Shown: one piece after another, positions 9,071 to 17,389 of the stretch | How the letters are laid out: the number at the start of each line of letters is the position of its first letter | How positions within the stretch are numbered: position 1 is the first letter of the stretch | DNA from: an uncultured Deferribacterales bacterium | GTDB taxonomy: Bacteria > Chrysiogenota > Deferribacteres > Deferribacterales > Mucispirillaceae | Assembly: GCA_947853665.1 (NCBI GenBank) | Contig: CANTXF010000016.1 | Location: forward strand, 124,001 to 188,000 | Length of the DNA: 64,000 bases | Direction: 5' to 3' | Made by a program: the position numbers and the translations under genes | The notes under the pieces: model-generated | Told to the model about the DNA's origin: nothing | The model's database searches: none | The model's input: only the letters and a program-made list of their open reading frames with translations

Positions 9071-9103
9071 GCCGTCCGAAAACCTATACGGATTCCGGAC
9101 GGC
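9071..9103 (-). terminator. Possible terminator of the acyl-CoA ligase gene
   Basis: An 8-bp perfect stem GCCGTCCG/CGGACGGC (9071-9078 with 9096-9103) spans the stop codon of the minus-strand ligase. Beyond it the minus strand is AT-rich but lacks a solid T-run. The rest of the 255-base gap 8829-9083 shows nothing I can name. Confidence 0.4.
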
Positions 9104-10709
9104 GGCCGGGAGCCAGCTTATCTTTTGCGGAGCTAAAGGCATCTTCTATTTTCGGGCCTGCAATCTGGCCGTTCATTATCATTTCCTTAAGTTTGCGTTT
9201 AAGCACTTTGCCGATTGTGGTAAGGGGCAGCTCTTCAGAAAAATAAATATGCTTCGGTATTTTAAAATTGGCCAGATTCTCTTTAAGGTATTGTTTGATG
9301 GATTTCTCCGTTGCCTCCGAATCCGGGGCTTTTTTAACATAAGCGACTATTACTTCGTCGCCTTCAGAATCCGGAATCCCTATAACGGCGGCGGCCTCTA
9401 CCCCGGGCACCTTGTAGACAAGCTCTTCCACCTCTCTTGGATAAACGTTCATGCCTTTTACAAGAATAAGGTCTTTTTTTCTGTCCACTATGCTTATATT
9501 GCCGTCTTCGTCCATATATCCGAGATCGCCCGTAAAAAACCAGCCGTTTTTCAAAACGTCGGCGGTATCTTTGGGTTTTTTCCAATATCCGCGCATAATA
9601 TTGCTGCCGGAAACTATTATTTCCCCGACCGTTCCCCTTGGTACTTCCATGTCGTCTCCGTCCACAATCCTGACGCTGACGCCTTTGAGAGGCTTGCCGA
9701 CGCTGCCGGCTTTGGGGCTTTCTATGGAATTTCCGGCGACTACGGGGGAGGCCTCTGAAAGACCGTAGCCTTCCAGCAGGCCCGTGCCGAATTTCTTTTT
9801 GAAAGCGTTGAAAACTTCCACGGGAAGCCCTGAACCGCTTGATAAATGTATCTTTACGGGATAAAGCAGCTTAATGAACCATTTAGGCATATCAGCTTTT
9901 ACAAGAGCCGCGTAAACGCTGGGAACCGCCACCATAACGGTCGGGCGCTTGAATATCAGTATACTTTTAAAATTCTTTTTCTTAAGGTCCATGACAGATT
10001 CAAGAACGATTATGCTGGCACCCAGAAAAGTAGGGAAAATAATCGTAACCTCAAGAGAATATATATGGAACATAGGCAGGAAAAGCAGAAATCTGTCTTT
10101 TGCGTTCATGCTGTAGGTGTCGTTGGCCATAGCGCACATTGTTATAAGATTGCCGTGAGACAGCATGGCGCCCTTAGGCTCGCCGGTAGTCCCGGACGTA
10201 TATATTATAACCGCAAGATCCGAATGGTCTATGGGTATGTCAAGCGGCTTGTCGCTCATGGGGCCGGAGTATGCCAGCAAATCCTTAGCGCCCCACTCGG
10301 ACGCTCCGGGGCCGAAGGCGAAAATCGTTTTAAGAGTATCGCATTCCTCCGCCGCACCCTTTATTACAGATTTATACTTTTCAGAAGATATGATAATCTC
10401 CGCCTCGCAGTTTTCCAGTATATAGGCGACTTCCCTTTCTTTCAGAAAAGTATTTACCGGCACGGCTACTCCGCCCGCTTTTACTATGGCAAAAAGGGAA
10501 AATATGAAATACGGCGAGTTTTCCAGCATTAAAGCGACTCTGTCGCCTTTTTTCAGCCCTGTCGTCAAAAGGGCCCTGGAAAGCTTATTGCATATTTTTT
10601 CCGCCTGAGAATACGTAAATTTAGTATCTTTAAAAAATATATATTTCTTACGGCCGCGGGCGGCAGCCATTTCCGTTAAAATATTACCGATGTTTCCGGG
10701 TATAGTCAT
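9084..10709 (-). CDS. Long-chain acyl-CoA ligase (AMP-forming)
   Basis: An adenylate-forming enzyme of 541 residues that activates a carboxylic acid, most likely a fatty acid, to its CoA thioester. The AMP-binding loop YTSGTTGEPKG is at 170-180. Later come GYGLSEASP, the TGDLGYMDEDG hinge region with RKKDLILVKG, and near the C-terminus GKVLKRKL with the catalytic lysine. The pattern is of FadD-type ligases; acid chain length cannot be told. It stands alone, flanked by unrelated genes, so no pathway can be inferred from neighbours. Confidence 0.85.
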   Translation of the reverse strand: MTIPGNIGNILTEMAAARGRKKYIFFKDTKFTYSQAEKICNKLSRALLTTGLKKGDRVALMLENSPYFIFSLFAIVKAGGVAVPVNTFLKEREVAYILENCEAEIIISSEKYKSVIKGAAEECDTLKTIFAFGPGASEWGAKDLLAYSGPMSDKPLDIPIDHSDLAVIIYTSGTTGEPKGAMLSHGNLITMCAMANDTYSMNAKDRFLLFLPMFHIYSLEVTIIFPTFLGASIIVLESVMDLKKKNFKSILIFKRPTVMVAVPSVYAALVKADMPKWFIKLLYPVKIHLSSGSGLPVEVFNAFKKKFGTGLLEGYGLSEASPVVAGNSIESPKAGSVGKPLKGVSVRIVDGDDMEVPRGTVGEIIVSGSNIMRGYWKKPKDTADVLKNGWFFTGDLGYMDEDGNISIVDRKKDLILVKGMNVYPREVEELVYKVPGVEAAAVIGIPDSEGDEVIVAYVKKAPDSEATEKSIKQYLKENLANFKIPKHIYFSEELPLTTIGKVLKRKLKEMIMNGQIAGPKIEDAFSSAKDKLAPGRRPESV

Positions 10710-10815
10710 ATTAAAATTCCTTAAAATTTATTTAAGCGCAAACGCCGGGCATTTTAACAGGCAGGCACAACAGCCCGCCGTTTACCGGGCATAAAACGGT
10801 TAAAATTATAACGCG

Positions 10816-11682
10816 TTATAAATGCAGGAGTTCTTTCGCCCTTTCGGCAAACGCGCGCCGCAGAACTCCCCTCGCCTCTTCTTCCGACATATAGCTTCCT
10901 GATATTTCCACTTCTTCGGAGTATTTTACCTGAGCGTTTTTAACGTCGTATTCCTCAAGGGCTTCCGTTTCAAAATCGGCTCCCCTTACAACGAGACGCC
11001 CGCAAAAGTCATTACCAAGAAGGTTTTTAAGCATATCCCTGAGCTGAGCCGCGTTAAGCACCTGCTTCTGCTTTGGAGCGGCAACCGTTATATCGAATTT
11101 CAAACCGCCAAGCTCGTCAACGATGCCAAGAAGCTTTCCTTCCCCGGTCATATTAAATTCGGCCAGATCGTCGTGGGTCGGAAAGCTCATAGAGGCCGAA
11201 ACCTTTTTATAATAATCCCACGACAGGGTTTTTACGTCTATCCTGTCCTCAAAAAGAGGAGTGAGCTTTACGCCTCCGTCTGTGGAAAATTCCTTCAGAA
11301 ACTTTTTAAAGCTTCCGGCGGCAGCTCCGGAAGCCGCTGCCATGGCAAGCACAAATTTTCCCGCCGGATTTATATAAGCGTAAAAAAGCTCTCCCAGCGA
11401 TCCTTCGCTTAAAGGTACGGATGATATTTCCCCATCCTCGTTAAACCATACGGGCCAGGCTGATTTTTCTTTTACAAGGCTTATAAAATAAGTATCAGTA
11501 TCGGAGATATCTTCTCGGCCGTTAATTCTCCATAAAAAACGCGTCTCCCCCGATTCGAAGGAACCGGACGTTTCGCCGCTGTCAAGCAGCGCGTTCATAG
11601 AGTTATGAAAATTTACAAAATATTCCTCGTCGGAGGCTTCTATAAAATGATAGCTTACCGACGCTTTTTTACTCCAGCTCAA
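10816..11682 (-). CDS. Unrecognised 288-residue cytoplasmic protein
   Basis: I do not recognise this protein with confidence. It has no signal peptide or membrane segment and looks alpha/beta. A Gly/Ala-rich stretch (FVLAMAAASGAAAGSF) lies in the middle and a basic helical C-terminus ends it (RRAFAERAKELLHL). I chose the TTG at 11682 because GGAGG lies seven bases upstream; the frame stays open to 11748 but that extension has no ribosome site. The layout (short N-terminal part, WPVWF segment, LGELF segment) recalls proteins of unknown function seen near phage or defence genes, but that is only an impression. Confidence 0.6.
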   Translation of the reverse strand: MSWSKKASVSYHFIEASDEEYFVNFHNSMNALLDSGETSGSFESGETRFLWRINGREDISDTDTYFISLVKEKSAWPVWFNEDGEISSVPLSEGSLGELFYAYINPAGKFVLAMAAASGAAAGSFKKFLKEFSTDGGVKLTPLFEDRIDVKTLSWDYYKKVSASMSFPTHDDLAEFNMTGEGKLLGIVDELGGLKFDITVAAPKQKQVLNAAQLRDMLKNLLGNDFCGRLVVRGADFETEALEEYDVKNAQVKYSEEVEISGSYMSEEEARGVLRRAFAERAKELLHL

Positions 11683-11816
11683 AAAAATACCTCCACCCCG
11701 AAAAAAATCGCAACAACAGACGATGTTATTATTACCAGATAGACTCATATTTGTAAACTTTTTCCGTTTTGGAAAATCATCATCATATATTTTATCTCTT
11801 ATTCCAAGGATATTAC

Positions 11817-13067
11817 ATGAAAAAAGCGCTCTCCCTCGTATTTATCTTATTTACGGTCTTTACCGCGTTTTCTTCCCATGCTTCTAACAGGCTTACGCCG
11901 GTTGCCGCCGCAGTCAGAGACATACAGGATTCCGTGGTAAACATAAGAACGGAGAAAATAGTTAAGCAAAGGCCGCTAATGGACCCTTTTTTCGATGATT
12001 TTTTCGGTTTTTCAAATACTTACCGCACACAAAGCCTGGGCTCCGGAGTGATAATATCTTCCGACGGGATAATAATAACCAATAATCACGTGGTTGAAGC
12101 GGCAAATAAGATATTTATAATACTTACCGACAACAGACAAACGGAAGCGGAAATAATCGGCACCGACCCTACCCTGGACATTGCCGTAATAAAAATTAAA
12201 AACAAAGTAGACGGTCTTAAACCGGCACGCCTCGGAAAAAGCTCCGACATAATGCTCGGGGAAACGGTTATCGCCATGGGAAACCCCTACGGCCTTAATT
12301 CCTCAGTCACGACCGGAGTAGTTTCAAACGTAAGGCGCATAGTGGGCGGAGACGCCGGTTTTTCCGTGTTCGTTCAAACGGACGCTCTCATCAATCCGGG
12401 AAACTCCGGAGGCCCGCTTATAAATCTTGACGGCGAAGTGATAGGCATAAACACTGCCGTTTACAGGGAAGCGCAGGGCATAGGCTTTTCCATCCCCATA
12501 GATACGGTAAAAAGAGCCGTACCGGAATTTGTGCGGTACGGCGCTATCAGACGGGGCTTTCCCGGGTTCAGCGTAAAAGAAAGAGGCGGCGGGGAAGGCG
12601 GTCTCGAAATAGCCTCCGTACACGCGAAAAGCGCGGCGTCCGGAGCAGGAGTTAAAGAGGGATACAGGCTTATATCCCTGGACGGTATCCCCGTTAACAC
12701 TATCAACGCTTTCCGGTATATAGTAAGGACGTTTCCGCGCGGATGCACGGTTTCCGCCGTATTTACCGGAGAAGGACGGCGTATAGAAACGGATATCGAA
12801 ATGGCCCCTCTGCCGAAAGATTACGGTTTGTCCCTTCTCAAATCAAAATACGGCATAACGTTTACGGAAACAGGCAGCTATATAATAGTATCGTCCAGCG
12901 GGGCGGAAAAATATATAAGGCGCGGAGACATACTTCTTGCCGTCAATAACAGGAAGCTATCGTCGTCCGCCCACCTTTCCGAGCTGCTGAACGATGCGGA
13001 AGGAACATCCGCGGTTTTTACATTCGCGAGAAACAACGGGGTTTTTAACGTGCAATTGTCTTTATAG
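11817..13067 (+). CDS. DegP/HtrA-type periplasmic serine protease
   Basis: Exported trypsin-fold protease of 416 residues for envelope protein quality control. A signal peptide covers about residues 1-23. The catalytic triad is visible: H91 in NNHVV, D121 in TLDIAVIK and S197 in NPGNSGGPL. Two PDZ-like regions follow (about 235-320 and 345-416). The second is short and divergent, so this resembles a DegQ/DegS-length protein more than DegP. The start at 11817 follows AAGGA at a six-base spacing; upstream in-frame codons lack a ribosome site. It is transcribed divergently from the unknown gene at 10816. Confidence 0.9.
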   Translation: MKKALSLVFILFTVFTAFSSHASNRLTPVAAAVRDIQDSVVNIRTEKIVKQRPLMDPFFDDFFGFSNTYRTQSLGSGVIISSDGIIITNNHVVEAANKIFIILTDNRQTEAEIIGTDPTLDIAVIKIKNKVDGLKPARLGKSSDIMLGETVIAMGNPYGLNSSVTTGVVSNVRRIVGGDAGFSVFVQTDALINPGNSGGPLINLDGEVIGINTAVYREAQGIGFSIPIDTVKRAVPEFVRYGAIRRGFPGFSVKERGGGEGGLEIASVHAKSAASGAGVKEGYRLISLDGIPVNTINAFRYIVRTFPRGCTVSAVFTGEGRRIETDIEMAPLPKDYGLSLLKSKYGITFTETGSYIIVSSSGAEKYIRRGDILLAVNNRKLSSSAHLSELLNDAEGTSAVFTFARNNGVFNVQLSL

Positions 13068-13077
13068 CTCTTACGGA

Positions 13078-13106
13078 TTGAAAAATAACGGGATTTATAC
13101 TATAAT
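13078..13106 (+). promoter_or_regulatory. Promoter of mltG operon
   Basis: TTGAAA (13078-13083), a 17-base spacer and a perfect TATAAT (13101-13106), 31 bases before the mltG start. AAGG (13125-13128) is the ribosome site for the TTG start at 13138. Confidence 0.75.
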
Positions 13107-13137
13107 CCGTCAAAAATAAACAAAAAGGTACTCTATA

Positions 13138-14142
13138 TTGAACAAATTCGTTAAACCGCTGATAATAATCTGCGCCGCCGCACTTGCAGCAGCAGCCGCC
13201 GCCATCGGCATATGGCTCGGAGTAAACGCTTTTTTTCTTAAAAATACTGTGATAACAAAAGAAATAACCATATCGAAAGGCGAAACGCTGCCTGCAATAT
13301 ACGAAGACATCTTCGGCGGTCTCGATACCCCGCCTGGTTTTAAAACCTACGTAGGTAGAGTAAAACAGCTTGGCAAACATATAAAATACGGCTATTACTC
13401 GGCGAAAAATATCTCTCTTGAGGAATTTCTTTCCAATATAGCAAAGGGCGTCCAATCCACGGTAAAAGTTACCATACCGGAGGGATTCAATATATTCGAA
13501 ATCGCCTCCGCCCTGGAACGTATGGGCGTGGCCGGAAAAGAAAGCTTCATAGACGACGCTTTCGATAAAAACGTCGTGATATCGGTAACCGGCGAAAAAT
13601 ACGACAGTATGGAAGGATTCCTTGCTCCGGGAACGTACAAGTTTCCCAAAAATTACGACAATATAATGATAATAAAAGCCCTTTACAGCGAATTCAAAAG
13701 AACGTTTCCCAAGGATTTTAAAGAAAAGGCCGCAGAAAAAGGGCTTACCGAATACGAAGCCCTTACTCTGGCCTCCATCGTCCAGAAAGAAACTTATTCC
13801 GCCGTGGAGGCGCCCATAGTGGCGTCTGTATTTCACAACAGGCTGAAACTGAAAATGAGATTACAGGCGGACCCTACGATAATATACGGAAAATACCTTG
13901 ATTTCGACGGAAACATACATAAAAAAGACATACAGGACGCCACAAACATATTCAATACATACAGGCACGGCGGCCTGCCGCCTACTCCCATCTGCAACCC
14001 CTCCGCCACGGCTCTTAACGCCGTCATCAACCCGGCGGACACAAATTACATATATTTCGTGGCCGATAAAAAAGGAAATCATCTGTTTTCAGCCGATTAC
14101 AGACAGCATGTGAACAATGTCAGAAAATATCAGAAGCAATAA
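13138..14142 (+). CDS. mltG: Endolytic murein transglycosylase MltG
   Basis: Membrane-anchored lytic transglycosylase of the YceG/MltG family that cuts nascent peptidoglycan strands. One N-terminal membrane segment (about residues 7-30) is followed by a LysM-like region. The catalytic domain has the proposed catalytic glutamate E218 in ASIVQKETY and the conserved VFHNRL and QADPT(I)IYG segments. Length is 334 residues, normal for the family. The start is a TTG behind AAGG and a near-consensus promoter. Its last 26 bases overlap ppx/gppA. Confidence 0.92.
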   Translation: MNKFVKPLIIICAAALAAAAAAIGIWLGVNAFFLKNTVITKEITISKGETLPAIYEDIFGGLDTPPGFKTYVGRVKQLGKHIKYGYYSAKNISLEEFLSNIAKGVQSTVKVTIPEGFNIFEIASALERMGVAGKESFIDDAFDKNVVISVTGEKYDSMEGFLAPGTYKFPKNYDNIMIIKALYSEFKRTFPKDFKEKAAEKGLTEYEALTLASIVQKETYSAVEAPIVASVFHNRLKLKMRLQADPTIIYGKYLDFDGNIHKKDIQDATNIFNTYRHGGLPPTPICNPSATALNAVINPADTNYIYFVADKKGNHLFSADYRQHVNNVRKYQKQ

Positions 14143-15049
14143 GAGCGTAACGGCGGCCGGAATAGATATCGGCAGCAACTCCATACGCATGCTGATAGGC
14201 AGAGTGGAAAACGGCGGGATAACTGAAATGCTGGCTTCCGAAAGGGCCACTACCCGCCTGGCTTCCGGAATAAAAACAAGCGGCAGACTGTGCGAAGAAT
14301 CCGTGGAAGCGTCGATAAAGGCTCTGGAAAATTTTAAAAAAGTATTGGATAAATTCCGCGTCAGAAAAATAAAGGCTTTTGCCACAAGCGCCGTTAGGGA
14401 AGCGGAAAACGGGAACGATTTTATCCTTTCCGTAAGGAACATGGGCATACCGGTTGAAATAATAACCGGAGTCGAAGAAGCAAATATGGTATATACCGGC
14501 GTAAGCACCGGTCTTGATACCGGCGAAGCGCCTCTTATCTTTGATACCGGAGGAGGCTCCACGGAATTTATAGCGGCCAGGAACAAAAAAATAATTTTTG
14601 CCGAAAGCTATAAAATAGGCGTTGTAAAGCTGGTGGACCAGTTCGATATGAAAGACGGAGCGGCGGAAAATATAGGGCCCTGTTCTGCGTTTGTAGCTGA
14701 TTTTTTTAAAAGCGTAAGATTCCCGGAAGGCAGCGAAAGCCTTATTGCAACAGCAGGAACCGCTACCACAGTAGCGGCTATCGATATGGGCATGAAGGAA
14801 TACGACTGGCGTATGATTAACGGTTATACCGTATCGAAGGACAAGATACTGGCCCTTCTTAAAAAAATATCCTCAGTCCCCTATAAAAAACGCGCGGAAA
14901 TAACCGGTATGGAAAAAGGCAGAGAAGATCTTGTGATACCGGGTATGATAATAATGCTTGAAATAATGGCCAAATCAGGCTTCGACAGCCTGACGGTATC
15001 CGATTTCGGCCTCAGGGAGGGAGCAGTTGTTGCCGCAGCAGTTGGTTGA
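14117..15049 (+). CDS. Ppx/GppA-family phosphatase (short form)
   Basis: ASKHA-fold phosphatase acting on polyphosphate or pppGpp. The phosphate loops are visible: GIDIGSNSIRMLIG at 15-28, TSAVREA at 90-96 and DTGGGSTEF at 143-151. At 310 residues it holds only the two N-terminal ASKHA subdomains and lacks the helical C-terminal HD-like domain of E. coli Ppx/GppA, as many bacterial short homologues do. It begins 26 bases inside mltG and ends 23 bases inside the DUF445 gene, so the three are probably one transcript. The choice between exopolyphosphatase and pppGpp hydrolase is open. Confidence 0.88.
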   Translation: MSENIRSNKSVTAAGIDIGSNSIRMLIGRVENGGITEMLASERATTRLASGIKTSGRLCEESVEASIKALENFKKVLDKFRVRKIKAFATSAVREAENGNDFILSVRNMGIPVEIITGVEEANMVYTGVSTGLDTGEAPLIFDTGGGSTEFIAARNKKIIFAESYKIGVVKLVDQFDMKDGAAENIGPCSAFVADFFKSVRFPEGSESLIATAGTATTVAAIDMGMKEYDWRMINGYTVSKDKILALLKKISSVPYKKRAEITGMEKGREDLVIPGMIIMLEIMAKSGFDSLTVSDFGLREGAVVAAAVG

Positions 15050-16454
15050 CGTTATATACCTGCCATTCGTAACAGGTCTCGTAGGATACCTTACAAACAA
15101 ACTCGCCATAAAAATGCTTTTCAGGCCATACAAAGCCAGGTGGTACACATTAGGCTGGCAGGGCGTAGTCCCGCGGACGAGACCTGCGCTGGCGCAAAAA
15201 ATCGCACGTGTGGTCGGAGGCAGGCTTATAGCCCACGACGATATACTGAAAGTAATTTCCGGCAGCGATTTCAGAATATTTCTTCAAAACTCCGTATCCT
15301 CAAGACTTTCAGGGATAACGGAAAAAGATATCGTAACCATACTTTCTGAAATTGATATAAAAAATATCATCGAAAAAAACTCCGGCATTATCGATAAGGC
15401 CGGCTCGGAGATGCTGGAAACATTTTTATCGAAACCCCTGTCGGAATATATAAATACGCAAAAAACCGCCCAAAAGGCCGGAGCATACGCTGCGCCAATA
15501 ATAGCCGGGTTCCTCTCGTCTGAAATATCCGGCTTTATAAATAACCTGGTATACTCGGGAAAAACTCTGGAAGAAATCACTCCCGAGCCTATTTTGAAAA
15601 AAACGGATGAAATATCCTCACACATTACCGAGTCCGCCGCCCGGATAATAAAGGCCGCGGGGCGTTCGGCGGCGGTAAAGGAAGCCGCGGCGGAAAAGGT
15701 CGTAGAATTCAAAAACTCATTTTTCGGCGGCGGAGGCTCCGATATGCTGAAAATAGGCCTTTTGAATATGTTTTTAAACGACGAGACGATATCCAACACG
15801 GTAAAACGCGAACTGCCTTCATTTCTGGACGGAATAGCCGACAACCCGTCTGTAAGGGACAGTATCCGGTCAGGAGTAAAAGCGGAGATAGAAAAGATAT
15901 TAAAGCTGAAATTGTCGGATGCGGCGGATAAAGCGGGAAAAGATTTACTCCCCTCTCTGAACGCCGCCATATCTCAGCAATTTTCCTCCGCCGGAGGGCA
16001 GGGAAAAATAAACGCTGCGGCGGTAAAATTTATTGCGGAAATAAGCGGTAGCCTTTCCTCCATGACCATAAGGGAGGCTCTTAAAAAAGCCGGAGCCTAT
16101 GAAAAAATTAAGGAGCTGCGCCTGTCCGTGCTGCTGCTTTCCTGGGCGGATACTGCGTTATCATCCGACTTCGGCCGGAAGGCCGCCCTTTATGTCAGCT
16201 CCAGAAGCCATGAAATTTCAATACTGGCGGCAGATAAAATCATAGCCCTCATAAAATCCAATCTTGCGTCCGTTCTTGAAAAGATAAATATAGAAAAAAC
16301 CGTGGAAAATAAAATAAACGGCCTTTCTCTGGCCGAAGTCGAAGACATACTTTTTTCATTTATGCGCACTCATTTCAAATGGATAAATATATTGGGCTTT
16401 GCCATAGGCTTCGTTATAGGCTGCCTCCAGCTTGTAATAACAAAATTTATGTAG
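15027..16454 (+). CDS. DUF445 family membrane protein
   Basis: A 475-residue DUF445 (YheB-like) protein. Hydrophobic helices lie at both ends: an N-terminal segment containing TGLVGYLTNKLAIKMLFRP, the family's most conserved motif, and a C-terminal anchor at about 450-472. The long middle is charged, helical and rich in Ala/Glu/Lys. The function of the family is unknown. The start is a TTG preceded by AGGGAGG about six bases upstream, within the end of the ppx/gppA gene, suggesting coupled translation. Confidence 0.82.
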   Translation: MLPQQLVDVIYLPFVTGLVGYLTNKLAIKMLFRPYKARWYTLGWQGVVPRTRPALAQKIARVVGGRLIAHDDILKVISGSDFRIFLQNSVSSRLSGITEKDIVTILSEIDIKNIIEKNSGIIDKAGSEMLETFLSKPLSEYINTQKTAQKAGAYAAPIIAGFLSSEISGFINNLVYSGKTLEEITPEPILKKTDEISSHITESAARIIKAAGRSAAVKEAAAEKVVEFKNSFFGGGGSDMLKIGLLNMFLNDETISNTVKRELPSFLDGIADNPSVRDSIRSGVKAEIEKILKLKLSDAADKAGKDLLPSLNAAISQQFSSAGGQGKINAAAVKFIAEISGSLSSMTIREALKKAGAYEKIKELRLSVLLLSWADTALSSDFGRKAALYVSSRSHEISILAADKIIALIKSNLASVLEKINIEKTVENKINGLSLAEVEDILFSFMRTHFKWINILGFAIGFVIGCLQLVITKFM

Positions 16455-16477
16455 CCTTCCGATTTTAAGGTGACAAT

Positions 16478-17026
16478 ATGGGATTCTTGAGCAATTTTCT
16501 GGACAAAATCAAAATTAAACCGGAAAACGACGATTTTTATTACAGCACGGAGCAAAAGCCCGAAAACGATAACATCAAAAAAAGGCGTTCAGCGCTTCCT
16601 GTAGGCTTTTGCATATTCGTTCCAGAGGAAAACGAAGAAATCGACCCTATGAACACGCCGTTTATTTACGGAAACATGGTGGAGTTAAACATATCGGAAG
16701 CCGTATTCAGCGCGGAATCAAATATTGCCTGCTCCCCTTACGCACACGACGCAGAAAAAGAGATAAGACCAGGCATATCGGTAAAAATTCTGTTAAGCTC
16801 CGCCGAAAGCCCGTCCTGCGCCGGAGGAGGCTGCAGAACGGCGGAAAAACAGGACGAACGCCTTCTGACAATAACGGACGCTCTGAAAAATGAAATAATA
16901 GAGGCGGAGATAATCCTGGTTGAAAACGGAAGCTTCCGCTGCCGGTTTATCAAACCAGACCGGAAAATTAAGGAAGCTTTGGAGAAAATAATAATATTTA
17001 TGGATGAAGAAAGCGGACTCAGTTGA
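16478..17026 (+). CDS. Unrecognised 182-residue protein
   Basis: I do not recognise this protein. It starts with a possible amphipathic helix (FLSNFLDKIKIK), has no signal peptide and carries a cysteine-containing loop in the middle (SCAGGGCRTAEK). The second half alternates hydrophobic and acidic residues as in an OB- or PilZ-like beta domain, which is only a guess. AAGGTG precedes the ATG. It follows the DUF445 gene by 23 bases and may be its operon partner. Its last eight bases overlap the convergent small gene. Confidence 0.6.
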   Translation: MGFLSNFLDKIKIKPENDDFYYSTEQKPENDNIKKRRSALPVGFCIFVPEENEEIDPMNTPFIYGNMVELNISEAVFSAESNIACSPYAHDAEKEIRPGISVKILLSSAESPSCAGGGCRTAEKQDERLLTITDALKNEIIEAEIILVENGSFRCRFIKPDRKIKEALEKIIIFMDEESGLS

Positions 17027-17231
17027 TTATATTCTTCATCTGCCGCTCGTATTCCTCTCCGCTTATACGGCCGCTCTCATAAAGGTATTTAACTTCGTCG
17101 TATTTGGTTTCAAATTCCGTTTCTTCTTTTCGTATTCGCATAGGCGCGTCGTTTTTTCTGGTAACGGCCAGAACGACGCCGGCGGCCACCAATATCAGCA
17201 AAGCCGCCGACAACATTATTATGGCAAGCAT
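17019..17231 (-). CDS. Small single-span membrane protein with SHOCT-like tail
   Basis: A 70-residue protein with one N-terminal membrane helix (about 3-23), a charged linker and a C-terminal segment YLYESGRISGEEYERQMKNI. That segment has the pattern of a SHOCT motif (short helical tail with a Gly-x-Ile-(S/T) turn and a final hydrophobic helix). Such tails occur in many small membrane proteins and are thought to mediate oligomerisation or protein contacts. It converges on the gene at 16478 with an eight-base overlap. No function can be assigned. Confidence 0.6.
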   Translation of the reverse strand: MLAIIMLSAALLILVAAGVVLAVTRKNDAPMRIRKEETEFETKYDEVKYLYESGRISGEEYERQMKNIIN

Positions 17232-17324
17232 TAAAAACCTTCTCCGAATCTATTTTTTTATTTTTTAGCATATAAACCTCTTATTTTCAAATCCAAATCC
17301 GGCTGTCTGCAAAAGGCTTATATC

Positions 17325-17384
17325 TTGCCCGCCACAGCAAAATATTATATAATATAAAGTTATTCAGTATACGTATTGCAGGAG
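17325..17384 (+). promoter_or_regulatory. Promoter and ribosome site of tex
   Basis: TTGCCC (17325-17330), a 17-base spacer and TATAAT (17348-17353), then AGGAG (17380-17384) five bases before the ATG at 17390. Confidence 0.65.
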
Positions 17385-17389
17385 TATCG

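Noticed and set aside
8829-9083. Degenerate copy of the dispersed repeat or a small RNA
   Set aside because: I found only scattered short similarities to the repeat ends and no clear promoter-terminator pair.
10773-10790. Hairpin GCCCG/CGGGC as terminator of the gene at 10816
   Set aside because: Only five base pairs and no T-run on the minus strand.
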